A program made the position numbers and the translations under genes. 64,000 bases of DNA from Isoetes taiwanensis (taxonomy: Eukaryota; Streptophyta; Lycopodiopsida; Isoetales; Isoetaceae): positions 2,388,783-2,452,782 of the forward strand of contig JAJEKV010000032.1 of assembly GCA_021234155.1 (NCBI GenBank), read 5' to 3'. Positions 43,915 to 56,900 of this stretch are shown piece after piece (the stretch's first letter is position 1; each line of letters begins with the position of its first letter). Below the pieces are notes generated by a model. That model was not told the DNA's origin and did no database searches. It saw nothing but the letters and a program-made list of their open reading frames with translations.

Positions 43915-44330
43915 GATGATCCCATCATCGCCCATGATCAAGTGCTACCTTGTACTCTGTTACCCTTGCCGAAAGTACCCTAGTGCATCATGCCCCCAAG
44001 GGTTTTAAGCTAGGGAACGCCTCACGATCCCATCATCGCAGACATGATCACTTTAACCTTCACCATGACCCCCTATGGCGGTGTGTGCGAACCCCACATC
44101 GTGGCATAGAGAGCATCCGACCGATGTCTCATCATCGGCAAGACCATGCCTTTCCTCTCTCTCTCTCGCATGACCCTATTGGTCATGCGCGCACCTCTTG
44201 GTGCATGTTGGCCCAGAGAACGCCTTTAAAGGCTTATCTCATCATCGCCCACATGTTCCAAGATTCTGGCCTATGTATTCCACTAGCTAGAATACATCTG
44301 CCAGAACTAGAGGCTAACTAAGAAACATAC
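43915..44330. repeat. Four degenerate ~105-bp tandem repeats in the gypsy 3' region
   Basis: CATCATCG anchors occur at 43923, 44031, 44130 and 44240 (spacings 108, 99 and 110). Each is followed by a CATG-containing block, and two units share AGGGAACGCCT / AGAGAACGCCT before the next anchor. Confidence 0.7.
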
Positions 44331-44396
44331 TAAGCTAACCTCCCGGGCGAAGTCGGGGTCGACCAAGCCTGGACTTCACTCGCCCATCAAACTCCT

Positions 44397-45600
44397 TCAT
44401 GAAATGCGGGTATTGCTTCTCCAAACACCGCCCAATACCCATGTCGCGTCCTTCCGGGCAAGTGCTTCCACTTGACCAAATCTTTGGAGGAACTGAGACC
44501 TCCTAGTCTTCTTGAATGACTTATCAAGAAGTAACTCAGGCACAATTTCAACCTGCTCCTCAGTCATTTCCAACAACGTTGGAGTATCTAAAACCTCATC
44601 AGGGTTAGGATTGTGCCTTTTCAATAAACTTACGTGGAAAACCTTGTGAACTTTGAGATGGGCGGAAGATCCAACTTGTAGGCTTGGGAGCCCACTCTCC
44701 AAAAATCTTGAACGGACCAGCCCATCGAGGGGCAAGCTTCTTGCAACTCCCAACCAAGCTTAGCTTGCTTGACCTTGATCTTCAACCACACGCTATCGCC
44801 TACTTTGAACTCTCTTATCGTCTCAGCTTGTCGGCTACACTCTTCCGCCGACTTCTTGTCGCTAGGAGGTAACCCCTCACTTCTTCCACCAACCGCTGCA
44901 TATCTCCTAGCATCGTTGGGACACTTCAACCTTTGACACGGGGTTGTGCCAAGTGTCAGGGGGTTAAGCACTTGGTAACCGTAATTTACCATGAAAGGAG
45001 ACATCCGAGATGACTCTGTTTGGCACTATTGTGGATGTACTCATCCCACTTGGATCGCTTATTCCACACAAAGCTTCGAGCATGTCTTCCAAGATTCGAT
45101 TTGTCCTCTCGCCCCGACCATCTGCTTTGGGGATGATATGCCGCGGCTCATGGAGAGCTTCGTGCGAATGGTGCTAAAGAGGTCCCGCCAAAAGCACTCA
45201 TAAACTTAGAATCTCTATCGGATATTATCTCCCGAGGCATGCCATGGAGCCTAAAAATCTCCTTCACAAATAGCTTACAAAGATCTAATGCCGTATTCGG
45301 AGTTCTACAAGGCACAAAAATGTGCCATCTTAGATAATTTGTCTACTACGACCATCAATGCATCCTTGCCTCAAGAGTCTTGGGAAGTCCTGTGATAAAA
45401 TCCATACTTACCACTTCCCGCCGATTCGCACCGCTAGAGGTTCCAAGGCTCCTCGAATTGAAGTTGCTCCGCTTTGGTTTCTTGACACAACCGGCACTCA
45501 TGAATATATCTTGCTATTCCGCTTCTTCATTCCCGGCCAGAAATAGCTACCGAATCTTGAAGTAGGTCTTCATAAAACCCCCATGCCGCTATTGGACTGT
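44397..45600 (-). pseudogene. Gypsy integrase
   Basis: From the upstream side, CQETKAEQLQFEEPW (zinc-binding region remnant) leads to MDFITGLPKTLE (first Asp, about 45405), [30 protein letters not shown] (second Asp, about 45205) and GERTNRILEDML (catalytic Glu, about 45095). Then come MSPFMVNYGYQVLNPLT, the linker VGDSVWLKIKVKQAKLGWEL, and VFHVSLLKRHNPNPDEVLDT. It ends at ATWVLGGVWRSNTRIS near 44397. The last part resembles the chromodomain-type tail of gypsy integrases. The frame changes repeatedly, so it is inactive. Confidence 0.85.
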
Positions 45601-45609
45601 TGTGTGTCA

Positions 45610-46315
45610 TGAAGGATTAGCTTCCTTATACCCGACGATTAGGGCACACAACTTATCTTTATGGTATAACAAGTTGCCTTCCTTCTTATAATGCTTGAAG
45701 GCTTCTGCGTTCCTTATCTGTTCTAGCCTCCCTAGAGAGGCTTTCCCATACCTCCTTGAAATCACCATCAATTGGTAATGCCTCCTCAATTTTCTTGCCA
45801 TACCCACTCGAAAGAGTTGATATAGCATTACAATGAGTTCTCGCCTCAAGAGGTCTTCTAGAAAGAGCATCGGCCACCACATTCAACTTACGGCTTATAA
45901 GCAATCTCAAAAGTCATACTCTTCTAAGAATTCCATCCACCTCCTTTGCCTTAGATTAAGGAGTGGTTGGGTAAAGATGTATTGGAGGCTCGGTGATCGG
46001 TGATCTAACCAAAAACTTTCTCCCAAGCAAATAATGCCTCCAAAATGTAAGAGCTTCGACAATAGCTAGAAGTTCCCGATCATGGGTTGGATAGCTGCTT
46101 CGGTGTTGTTCAACTTCTTGGAATCATAAGCTATTACTCTTCCTTCTTGCATAAGGACTCCAATTGTCGCTATCTTACTTGCATCTGTTGCTACTATCTT
46201 GTCCTTGTCTGGATCTGGCAGAACTAGCACTGGTGCTATTGTTAAGGCCTCCTTAAGCTTTTCAAATGAAGCTTGGACATTTTCTAACCAATGTGTTCTC
46301 CAATCTTTCACCTTA
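45610..46315 (-). pseudogene. Gypsy RNase H
   Basis: QASFEKLKEALTIAPVLVLP and VATDASKIATIGVLMQEGRV (about 46270-46150) carry the first catalytic Asp of RNase H. RKLNVVADALSRRPLEARTH (about 45890) is the ADALSR motif at its C-terminal end. The canonical middle part (HxxL/FxxxTDHKxL) is not readable because of indels. Confidence 0.85.
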
Positions 46316-46329
46316 ACACTCTTAGTGAG

Positions 46330-47020
46330 GTCAGATCAAGGGACGCCCACTTGGCGAAGTCCTTCACGAACTTCCTCAGTAATAACCCGCGGACCTAGAA
46401 AGCTTCTTACTTCCGCCACATTCTTTGGAGCTGGCCAATCTACTACTGCCCGATCTTTAAGGGTCGGTGGGATCCCTTCCACATATGATGACATGGCCCA
46501 AGTACTCCACTCTTTCAATAGCAAAGTGGCATTTGGAGAGCTTTCCATACAAGCGATCCGCCTCAACTTTTCCAACACCCTTCTCAAATGCTGACTATGA
46601 TCTTCAATGGACTTCTTTGTAGACTAGAATGTAAATGAAGAAGACAATGACAAAACTCATCTAGGAACTCCCGAAGACGTCATTCATGAGGCATAAAGTT
46701 CTTTGGAGTGATTCGACAATCCAAAGGGCATTCTTGTAAACTCAAAAGTGACCATACCGCTCTGAAGGCGGTCTTATGGATATCTTCTTCCTTTATCCTT
46801 ATTTGGTGGTATCCTGACCTTAAGTCAATTTTAGAGAATACCTTTGCTCCTTGGAGCTGGTCCATCAAATCATCGCGCCTTGGCAATGCATACTTATTCT
46901 TTATCGCCCCGCTTGTTGTTGGCGATAGTCTATGCACATTCTTAAACTACCATCTTTCTTCTTCACGAAGAGTATGGGTGCTCCAAAAGGAGACACACTT
47001 GCTCTAATAAAGCCAAGCTC
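46330..47020 (-). pseudogene. Gypsy reverse transcriptase with altered active site
   Basis: RT blocks: an [12 protein letters not shown]-like start near 46980, KNKYALPRRDDLMDQLQGAK, VFSKIDLRSGYHQIRIKEED (first catalytic Asp) and HKTAF. Then FVIVFFIYILVYKEV (about 46655-46610) stands where YxDD/FIDDILVY is expected, so both catalytic aspartates are replaced. KLSKCHFAIERVEYLGH and VVDWPAPKNVAEVRSFLG follow. Frames change several times. Confidence 0.88.
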
Positions 47021-47499
47021 AAGCAATTCACGGAGTTGCTTCTTGAGCTCTGTCAACTCGTGTGCTCATCATCTGATGGTGCCTTCTTTGGTAGGCTTAG
47101 CATCCGGGTGCTAATGTGATCTCACATTCCACACCCCTATAAGGGGGTTGCGGATCTCATCGGGGAATACATCCTTGAATTCCAAAATAAGCCTTTACTG
47201 GCTTGGGCAATTGCTTCCCTTTTTCGCTTTCCATCCCGTTTTATTGATAATTGCCTCTAATCTCAAAATGTAATCCACCTTATTTTCTTTCTATACTTTT
47301 CCTTAGTTGCTTCAAAGAAATACCTTCGCATAGAAGAAGCCTGCCTTCTTACCTTTCACTATGAATTTGGTGCCGTCCGGTCTTTGTCATGGCGACTTCA
47401 TTGCGGTCTGCTGGGGTCGATCATGGCTTTTGCTGGCTTTTAGAACTCCATTCTACTATAAGGTCATACCTTCCAATCTCCATGACCTCTGCCCCCATC

Positions 47500-47730
47500 G
47501 GCCACTTACTTCCACTAAGGTCTATAGTCGAATGTAATCCTCCTCCCCTTAGTGTGCCGAATGGCGCCGCTTTTATAGCAACCGGCCTTGGCTTAGACTT
47601 CAATACCTTTGTTCTTCATTAGGGCAGCCAGCCTAGGGAGAGGCGGGTTGTGAGAGCTACCCGTGTCTATGAGGACTACATATGGGTTTGCTATCTATGA
47701 TTCCATCACCGCGATCCTTGTCTGATTTTC
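47500..47730 (-). pseudogene. Gypsy protease
   Basis: VVLIDTGSSHN (about 47690-47650) is the D-T/S-G active site of the retroviral-type aspartic protease, following a region of frameshifts. MEIGRYDLIVEWSSKSQQKP at about 47480-47421 is the downstream part of this domain. Confidence 0.75.
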
Positions 47731-47819
47731 TATATCACCCGAACTCAATATTTGCACGGGCGGCACTCACCATCTCTATAAAGTCACCGGGCCTCATCTT
47801 TGGTCGTCGTCTTCGATGC

Positions 47820-48990
47820 CTTACGTGGCCCGAATCCCAATCCATGAGCTCGCCAAAGCTGCCTGCATTTTAATTTTAATGGGCAATCATGTGTTCGGTG
47901 CCCGCTGAAAGGCTACCAAACATAGCTTCTTCTCCAATACACTGTCTCTTCTCCTTCGCCGACCGGGTTTAGAAGACGGCTTTTAGCACGCTGCCCCTCG
48001 ATGCATTCTCGCGTTTACGGTCCCCAAAGTTCTTACCCCCAGGCTCTCGATCGCCGCCTCCCGATGGCGTAGGCCGCTGATTTTTACTACGTATCAGCCC
48101 TTGGTACTGACCTGTTGACTTTCCCTTGAAGGCGGCCGACTCCCGGGCGTTGGTGGAGCTTCTTCCAAACTTATGGCTTTATCCTCATTTACCTCGCTTT
48201 AATCGACTTTGGGTTGATTGCTGGGGACTAGCTTTTTATTCTTTGCTCAATCCTTCAATGTAAGTTTCAACCTTGCCTTTCGGAGACTCAGGGAACATGG
48301 GCCTCGAAGTCGCGATGAATTCCTCGCGGTACTTTGCTCTACGACAATGTACTACTGGTTCAATCGCCAAGCTAGCCGGATGCGCTGCTAGTATGTGACC
48401 AGGCACATAATGTTCTGCAAAGAGCCTTCTTTGAAGGTCTTGAATCTGCAAGCTGTTCCTTTTGAGCTTGTTGGACTTTGCATAACCTTTCCACCAGATT
48501 CTAGTTGCCCTATCAAGTTTTCCGTAGCAACTTTCCCTATATCCTTATCCTTCATGCCATAAGGTTGCAAATTCTTCCATCTCATCAAGCGCTTCGGGCC
48601 TCCATACGACGACTGTCCTTCCACGAAGGCCGACCCAACTTCCTAGTCTTCACCATTGCTGCTCCTATATGGAGCTTTCTTTTATAATCATCTTCCTTCC
48701 TTGCCCCGGCTCTTACCCGCGGAGGCCTGGACTTTCTACGAGCCAGAACTGCCTTGACTGCCTCAAGTGTCCATGAACCGGAGCTAGGTGGTGTTGGACT
48801 CCTTCTGCTTTCTCCTTTTCTCTTCCCTCGTCTCGGCATTTCCCTGATTGTCCCCACCCCTCCGGCCGTGGACCTTCCACCGATGCCTTGCCGAAGCGGT
48901 GGAGGTGGTGGTGGAGCAGGTGCATATTCTGGGCATTCATCAATGGGGTAGCCCCAAAGGATGCCGATGATCCGGTTCCTCATCCGGACG
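47820..48990 (-). pseudogene. Gypsy gag with zinc knuckle
   Basis: SRPMFPESPKGKVETYIEGL (about 48300-48245) is the conserved end of gypsy gag, preceded by YREEFIAT. GHRTHDCPLKLKC (about 47910-47870) is the second half of a CCHC knuckle whose first Cys pair lies in another frame (about 47925). The N-terminal part from 48983 is Pro/Gly-rich (YAPAPPPPPPLRQG). Confidence 0.7.
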
Positions 48991-51900
48991 AGCCTTGCGC
49001 TGATTGCTTTCCGTCATTTCGCCGTTGTTGTCATCTTGATCACGCCCAAATAGGTTTCCTGGTACCCATCGGGTGATGCCGGCCTTGGCCGGTGAACCCG
49101 AAAACCGTGTTCCTTGCCGCAAGGATTAATCATCAACGCTTGTTATTTAAGGTACATACTAATCATTCTTGCTTACAATTGAATTGTTGTTAGGTACAAA
49201 AGAAAATCATATGAAAATTCCACTTACAAGTCAAGATCATGGTAAGACATTAATTAGTATATAGAAATACATTTCATGAATTACATGATACACTAGGAGA
49301 AAGTTACAATACACTTTAATTAATTAACAAAACAAGTTTTCCATCAACGATGTCGCTCATAGACTTGAAGAAGTTCTTGACATTCTTCAATCCTATGCCC
49401 TTGCTGACGCTTCGAGGATTCTTGCCACATCCTCCCCTCCAATGCTCTTGCCATCCGAGGTTTAAGTTCGTGATTCTGTCGCCACCATCGACAAGTGTGC
49501 GCCCCTCGAGGTGGCTCCCTCTCATAAGTCGAGAGCATGAAGTGCTACTGATCTCTTTGAAGAGGATAACATGGTCTACTCCATAATCCATCTTAGCATG
49601 CTGACCAAACCCCGAGTGCGATAAGGAGGCACGGAGTTCTTCTTCTCCTCTTGGGCTGAACTCCTTGTGGAGAACTACCATCCGGCCGCTAAGGACCTAA
49701 GATAGTGAAAGTGACTTATCCCCGCCTCCCGCCAGCGTTCCTTCGTGATCACTTCTTCCTCGAGCATAATAAAACATCTAATGCACGGAGATCCTCATGG
49801 TCCCTCCACATTGTTGCCGCTCTCCGTGATTGATGTCGCCAGTGCTTCCTGGTGATGCTCCTAGAGCGATCAATGCTTCGAGCTTGGTCCTCTTCCGCCT
49901 TGGTACAACCCGCTGATCTCCCCGGAATTCTCCTCCTGAATGATGGGTTGCCGCCACGATACATCCTCCCGCCTTAGACCGCTGGTAGGCTTGAATGTCC
50001 GGATATAGTTGTCCCACAGAGGAATGTCGCCTTGGGCCACCTCCCTTGGAATTTCTTGATAATCATAATGATGAAGTCGCTGCCCCCGCCCTTTGCCATA
50101 GGGCTTAGGGAGTTCATCGTCCCGAGGCCTTCTTCTTGACAATAGGGAAGGTTAGCAGGGATGTCGTTAGCAATATGTACTCCTCGCGTCGATGATCCGC
50201 GGGTGGTATTACCTGGCGGCTGAAGTCTGCATGCTGCACCTCTTATTCTTTGAGCGGGCCTTACTCTCCATCCTTTTCTTGCCTCCCTCATCTCCCCAAC
50301 TTAGGTTCTTCTTGCAACTTCCTCTTCTTCATAATCTACCTCAATGCTTAACGAACTGTTTCTGATGTGGACGTAGTATTAAATGATACAGGTCTAGATC
50401 TCGTGAATGCCTATGCAGCCGTCCGTGTCGAGGTACCAAGTCAAAGGTTGGATTGGCGGCCTCCCACGGTTACAGTTAAGCGCCATGCTGCATGAACAAA
50501 TAAAGGCGCGCCCGGTTTTGAGACGTACCTATGCCTATGGGTGCTTACAGGATCATGTAGTGCGGCATGTTTTTCAGTTCTATCCCGCCAGCATTCTTGA
50601 TCACGGATCCCCCTCCTATGAAACTGGGAATGAGAGGAGAGTCTAGGGCTACCCACCTCCCTAGGTGGCAATTAACTTCTCAAGGTAAGACCCACCAATC
50701 ATAATCGCGCAATAATGTCGGTGTAATAGGAGTTCTAGTCAAGGTGGCATGAAGATCAAAGAGATGATCAAAGACATGAAAGGCATGTTCAGCAGGGAAG
50801 TCACGGATGTGATTGGCCCCATATTGTACATCTAACAAAGTTTGATGGCTTCATTGGAAGTAGATGGCTAGGAAAAAATGGCTTGAGAAGATGAGTAGAG
50901 AGCCGGAAATCATCAAGGACCGAGCAGTTTTGATGGGGAAAATGACAAATGAGGCCCCCTTTATAGACTAGGGCTGCCTCGTTCCGCGGCACAAGGGTTC
51001 TTGATGGGGAAGACTTCAAATCCATGGTCATGGTTAAGTCCAGGAAATGAGCTACTATGAAATGCAATTCTAAGCAGCAAAGCAGAAATACTACATGGCA
51101 GTTTGTTGGATGAAAATTGGTCAATCTAGGTAAATGGGCTTAAACCGGTGGCTATGAATTTGGGCCTTCCGAGAAGGGCGAAGGTTATTTCAAGACAGCC
51201 TCCGGATTTCTACCGGGTTTGGGACTTCTATCAAGAGTTTTGGAAAAATTTGAAGATCCTAGCATACTTATTTGGAATTTTCTAACTTAATTTTGATCTT
51301 TCCTCCGGCTAATCGGGCAAATTTTGGTCCAACATGGCTAAAAACCGATGGCTATGCGAATTGGGGCCTTCCAAGGGCGGAAAGCTAGCCAAGCCTTCCG
51401 ATTTCAAAGTCGCTCGGGCGAATTTTAATTGATTTGCCTATAGCACCTTTACTAATTTACCCTATTTGGACGCTTACAATCATGACGGCTATAGTTAAAT
51501 TAAATTTTGAGCAACTTAACACATTTTTATACAAAATTGAATTTAGTTTACTACAAAATTTTATTTATAGAGGGAAAACTTTAACAACTACATTAATTTA
51601 CATTGAAACGCACTCCTCAAGGGTATTCCTGCGGATGCGACCAAGCATAGATCCTGGGTATCGTGGTTACCCTCTTCGCATGAATTGCGGGAGGTTTGAT
51701 TCTTCCGAAGAGCTGGGTGAGCTCAGCCTGCGGCGGCTACACTGCGACACCGTTTGTGAGGCGAAATCTGTGGCGATGCGGTGGCGAACTCTGCATTACT
51801 TCGCGTGCCAGCTCGAGCGGTGCGGCGCCCACTGTCGGGAGATGCAGTGCAGCGATTGGAGGTTACTATCTCCAAAACCACGGGCATCACGGCGAGTTAG

Positions 51901-53317
51901 GCGTGATGGTTGGCACTCTTTACGCCCGGCGGCTTCTCGGGTCGTGGCGGCGGCGGCTTGGGCTGGTTGTGCGGCCCCTCCACCACACCTGCGTTAGACG
52001 TTAAGCAGCGTGCCGATCATTATACCTGCGTCCAGCGGCGGAGTATTCTTGGTATGTCACTTTGGCGTTTGAAGGGAAACATCCTCGCCCGGCCGAAACC
52101 GGTCGCCCGGCCCTTACGCTATAACCACCTTGGGTGGCAGGCGCTTCCGGAGGACGCGGGGTCTGGCGTTGTTACCGTCTTCTAAATCCTCTTGCTTCTA
52201 CCTCCTCTTCCTTCCCTCCCTATGCCTCCTCCCTCTCTGACGAGGTTCAGCACTTCAATATGCCCGAAAAACGGTCTGCGGAGGGCATGCGTTCCCTTGA
52301 ATCCTTCTTTCTGCTCCTTTCGGCTCTGCGCTCTCTCTCCCTCTTCTTCCCTGGCGGCCTCTCTTTGAGGGCCACTCGGCAACCTTCTCGCGCACTTCTT
52401 GCTTTGCTTGCAGAGGCCGCCTCTTGGAGTGCAGTGCTGGGCAGCTCTTCCCATATTCTTCCCACTGCTCTTCCACGCCTCACGGTGTAGAGCCCAAAGT
52501 GGCCGGGGAGTTCTGGGTGCACTGGCGGCCGTGAAGAAACCTGCTAATTACCTCCTCCTCGTCATGGTAGGACGATACGGCTGGCGCTGGCCGCTTTGGA
52601 GAAGGCCCCTTCCCGGCTTAGGGTCAAGGTGCTCGGGGATCTTCTTCACATGGCGACCACCGCTAAGTGCGCGCCATCGAGAGTGTAGGATCGCTCGCCC
52701 GCCTTCCCCATTTGTCATCGCCACGCCGTCGCGCATTGCTCTAATCCGGCCTAGAGAACGGGTGGCGTAAAGGCTGATCAAAGAGATAAGGTGGAGAAAA
52801 AAGTTTGAGGAAAATGAGGTGGCAAGACTATTTAAAGAGGAGGGTCCCCGAATATTCTCCATCATTAATAGGCCTACTTATTAGCCCCCCTTATTAATTA
52901 CACCATAGTACTCTTTATTATTAATATAGGTTTAATTTCTAATACATATACTAAAAATCAGATTATACCTTTAAATTTCAAATTTTAATAGTTTGAAGTG
53001 TTAATTATGGGTTTAAGCCATTTTTCACCCGCATCTCCCATTGGCATGATTCTTCGACAGCCCCTTTTTAGGTGAAATTTGATGCGATGCATAATGTTCA
53101 CTCCAATTTTACTACTAGAAGGTGAATTTGACTCATTCACTTCTTAACCTAATTTCTGACCCATTACCTAGAGAAACATTTTTCCTATTTTGAGGTTGAT
53201 GGTGCGGAAATTTTATTTCACACCCATGGAGTCATTAACTACACTTTCGTAGTTATGATGATTACTTTAGTTCTTCGGTGTCAACCAGGGCGCGCTTTGC
53301 TCGCTGGCTACCGGCTA
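48991..53317. other. Gypsy 5' region without recognised product
   Basis: On the minus strand, short open stretches (49681-49316, 50291-49749, 50671-50441 and 52865-52182) look coding but match no family. 51120-51480 is AT-rich, and 51640-52760 is markedly GC-rich. No tRNA-type primer site could be read next to the LTR at 53290-53317. This may be a long leader, captured host sequence, or gag lost to indels. Confidence 0.4.
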
Positions 53318-54959
53318 ATGGCGCTCCGCTTTTGCGCTTCGGCTTATCGGCTGCGTCCGTATACTGTGAAATCCCAGCATCGGTCTTACAACGCGGGCCA
53401 CAAAATTCACATCACTCGCGAGATGATGCGTAGTCTCGCGGGAAGGTCCTGAGTGTCTTTGCAGTACTTGCACCTATAGGCTCCTATCAGTGGAAGCATA
53501 AATGCGTGAACAACAATACACTACATATACAACATATACACCGAAGGGTAGCCGATGCGCCTTATATCCATAGATAAAAGAACGCAATCATATACCCATA
53601 AAACATGGGACTCCCTACCGTGTGAAACAAGACACAGGGGGAATCGCTGGTACTAGATAGAGGCACCTCAAGAAGATGGGGTTGATCCTGCTCTGCAATG
53701 CGGCTAATGGCGCTAGGAGTTGACGCCATCCGCCCCTCCACTGTGCATACTGCTGGTGGGCTGGAACAAAGCTGTGGCGCAGCAAACTCAACCGGATGCG
53801 CAATCCCGCTGGCATCACCCATCCGGGACTACTCACAGGGTTGCATCTCCTGGTCCGGCGGTAGGAAGGGTTACATTCTCCCTTCCGAGTCTAGAGGCTC
53901 ACCGGCGGCGGCTAGAGAATGGTAAGCGATTGATGCGCATTGGTACCTATCCCGAAACAAGGAGCAAAGAGAGGCGGCAGCACTTGCAACTCTCCCAGGC
54001 TGGGGAGCCTGGGCAGGGAGTGTGGGATACTTTGACTGAAGTAAGCAAACCATAAGCCTAGCCAACTTGTAGGATCCCACAAAGCCCCCACTCTGGCGAG
54101 GATCCGCCTCCATCTGCCTCTAGCCCGTTGTGCCAGTGCTGAGATTACATCGCGCCCATGGTGGGTTCTAGCCAGGCGGCGCCAACTAATAGAACTAAAA
54201 GGGATCTACACTGGGAACGCTACTACGCCTTGGCTAGGTCTCTACCCGTCCCAATACAGAGACAACATGATCAGCCAATATCACATACATCACATCGCGA
54301 TCAATATCCACTTTATCATGGCAGAACATCTTTGAAAAAAACTGTCGCTGCGGCCAACTTCGTTAGGTTTACGCCCAGTTGAACAAAATCTAAATTTGGC
54401 TCTACTCTAGATGCTGAACTACCACTAACCATGCAGATTTTCAGGATGAGCGAACATGAACTCACTCAGCCTACACCTCCTCCTGCTGACGCTTCCTCCC
54501 CATCCACGGCGTCTGCTCCGCAGTGGGTGAGCTTGTACTCACCTCTGATCATACACCTTCAAAATTTTTGCTCCGGGGAGACTAGACATAATGAAGCGGT
54601 GTTTTCGAAGCGGGTTTACGGGCGTGAATGAAGATCAGGTGTACTTCATGAGTCAGGGAAAAGTCTAGGAGGTTAGGGTTAGAAACCAATATGATGTGGA
54701 GTCCCACATGGGATACCCGTGGCACCACTGGGGAGTGAGGTGGTGTGCGTGATTGCTCAATAGGATAATAAAGGCCGTAATGGAAATGGGCCCTTATCTA
54801 AAGGAGTTATCTAAAGTAACAATTAACCCAAGATGTACTTTCTCTTACGCACACCACTTATCCAAGGCATACAAAGAACACCTAGGTAGACTTGTATGGT
54901 AACGAATCGAGGCATATCGCTTATTTGCTTAGTATGATATGTCCCTTGGAAACGTCACA
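53318..54959 (-). repeat. Gypsy 5' LTR
   Basis: About 1,642 bp; ends GGAAACGTCACA. It aligns with 41858-43504 but with frequent small gaps. The inner edge is diverged (TGGCGCTCC for TGTGACGCTCC) and placed to within a few bases. Confidence 0.82.
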
Positions 54960-54964
54960 AAGAT
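54960..54964 (+). repeat. Target-site duplication AAGAT (right)
   Basis: Direct repeat of 41853-41857. Confidence 0.85.
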
Positions 54965-55785
54965 AAAATCAAACTAAATGTTCTACATTTTGAAGGCTAC
55001 TTGTCCCAGAACATCTCTTTAAATGGATATATTATTTTAGTCAACTTTGAATCTATCCACGTTGAAATGAGCACTAACTGCAGAACATGCGGTACATTTA
55101 ATAATTATAATGAGAAGCGGATGTAAGCGCAAAAGCTTTGCAACATCGCCAAATAGCAAGGCTGCGTATGCGGGGTGGCATCGCGAGAAAAAAATTTGGC
55201 GATATATGATGGCAGGACTACAAATTGTTCTTATATCATGGCTAGTATCATTTAATATAAGCACTTCCAGAGCCCTCTCTTCCCATCCCTCCTCCCCTCC
55301 CACAATGGATTCGCGAGTAAAAGTGGTTTCGTTACTAAATAACCCTCGTGATCTCATTGTACCCTCAATATCACACAATTCACACTCACCACTTTGGTTT
55401 TGGTCCAGCGCCCGAAAACATGTCAGGTTTTAGTAGGTCTACATGTCACCTGTGCGCCAAAGAATCTGTATGGATTTGGCAGAAGGTATAGTTTATTCGA
55501 TAATGGTGTTCTATACTTTACCGGTGGACTAAAACATCCCTTTGTTGACTTTATAGTTTCTTCTACTTACTGTGACATGTCATTTTTTATAATACAATCA
55601 GCAGGAAAAATCTTGAATTTAAATATCCCATCAATTCTATTGTCACGTATCTTTATAGATGTAGAAAGAATATTTTGATTCTACAGCGCTTCTTTCCATT
55701 CACATGTCTTTATAGTAGTATTGGAATGATACTTTTATTTTACTAAGGCATTGTAGGAAAAAGGAATACGCTGAATGCGACATGC
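54965..55785. other. Spacer between the gypsy element and the tandem array
   Basis: No supported gene. Open stretches on both strands (55378-55037 minus, 55394-55678 plus) are unrecognised. Confidence 0.35.
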
Positions 55786-56201
55786 TATAGGTTCTTATGT
55801 CGTTATGTTTGCTATCAAGATTCGAGTATTTCCATGCATGCGAGAGGCAGCGGGGATCCCTTGATCGGACTAGCGGTGAGTGCATGTCGGTGAAAGAGCA
55901 AAGCTGATGGCACCCAGCCAGCTATTGTAGCTCATGGATGGTAGCTTCTAGGATTGATTTGCTAACATGGATCTTTGTAACCATTGAGAATATGGATTCT
56001 TTGGATGTTAATGTTATCGTTATATTGAGATATCAGTATTTGCTCATTGAGTTTTGAGTGTGCAATTTAGGCATTGCAAGAGGAAGATTCGAATTCTTCA
56101 CCATATTCAATTGTTTGTCTTACCAACCTAGAATTAAGCGTAGTGTGAAGATCTAGAGGATTGCCTAGAAGGGTCAACTTCGGCCGAGGCCTCGTTCACG
56201 G
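55786..56201 (+). repeat. Truncated LTR at the array's left end
   Basis: Matches only the last ~420 bp of the full blocks (compare 58890-59339 and 62010-62448). Confidence 0.7.
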
Positions 56202-56217
56202 TTGGTATCGGGCCGAG
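56202..56217 (+). other. Primer-site-like sequence, unit 1
   Basis: TTGGTATCGGGCCGAG is a degraded match to TTGGTATCAGAGC, at the start of the internal block. Confidence 0.55.
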
Positions 56218-56900
56218 GGTCGAGTTCGAGTCTCATGGGTGCCTATTTGCATGGGTAATTTACAAAGACTTTGGTAATCATTGTGACATGGTATAGCATA
56301 GATATGGTATAGCCTTGGATGCTCGAGGGGCGAGCATAGTTCTAGTGGGCATAGCGGGCCCATGGTAGGCCAGCTTGAGTATTGAACGAATGCACGTGGG
56401 GGCGTTCACGAGACACCGGCATAAATGGAGTAGTGGCTTGCTCATAAAGCGTCTAAACCGGTTTGCCAGTTAGTTAAGGGCATGTAGGTTAAGACGTTAG
56501 GTTGGTAGCTCCGAGCAATGTTGGATCTTTGGGAGTTGGCTTGTTTGGTTGTAGCATTGTAGTGCTGTAGTCTTTCTTTCCAGAGACATCAAGAGATATG
56601 GTATCCTCGAGAGGATAAAGCAATATCTAGAGGGTGGTTAGCATGAAGATGCCAAAGGCCAACAAATTTTGGCCGATGTTGAAGGTAAGGTCTTTCTTGT
56701 GGCATGTTGATAAGATATTAAGCAATTGTAAAGATGGTGCTGAGTAAGATTGGAATATGATTGTGGTAGAGTAAGTTGCTACGAGCTGAAGTTTTGAGTT
56801 GAGTTGAGCTATGCTTGATGCGAGATTTGAATCAAAGAAATTCTTGATAAATCTATCCACGACCCATGAGGACATGGAGTTAATTTTTAGAAAGGGGAGG

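Larger units (their letters stand above)
41858..54959 (-). mobile_element. Full-length Ty3-gypsy LTR retrotransposon (13.1 kb)
   Basis: Two LTRs of about 1.64 kb (41858-43504 and about 53318-54959) have TGTGACG/CGTCACA ends and a 5-bp duplication AAGAT. On the minus strand the order is gag, zinc knuckle, protease, RT, RNase H, integrase, polypurine tract and 3' LTR, which defines the gypsy order. About 3 kb between the 5' LTR and gag has no recognised product. Coding sequence is broken in many places by small indels, and the LTRs differ a lot from each other, also mostly by indels. The element is therefore old, or this stretch is poorly polished. Confidence 0.92.

Noticed and set aside
51434-52865. 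Long overlapping open frames on both strands in the GC-rich part of the gypsy 5' region
   Set aside because: Open frames are frequent on both strands because of high GC; no family motif or consistent frame supports a gene.
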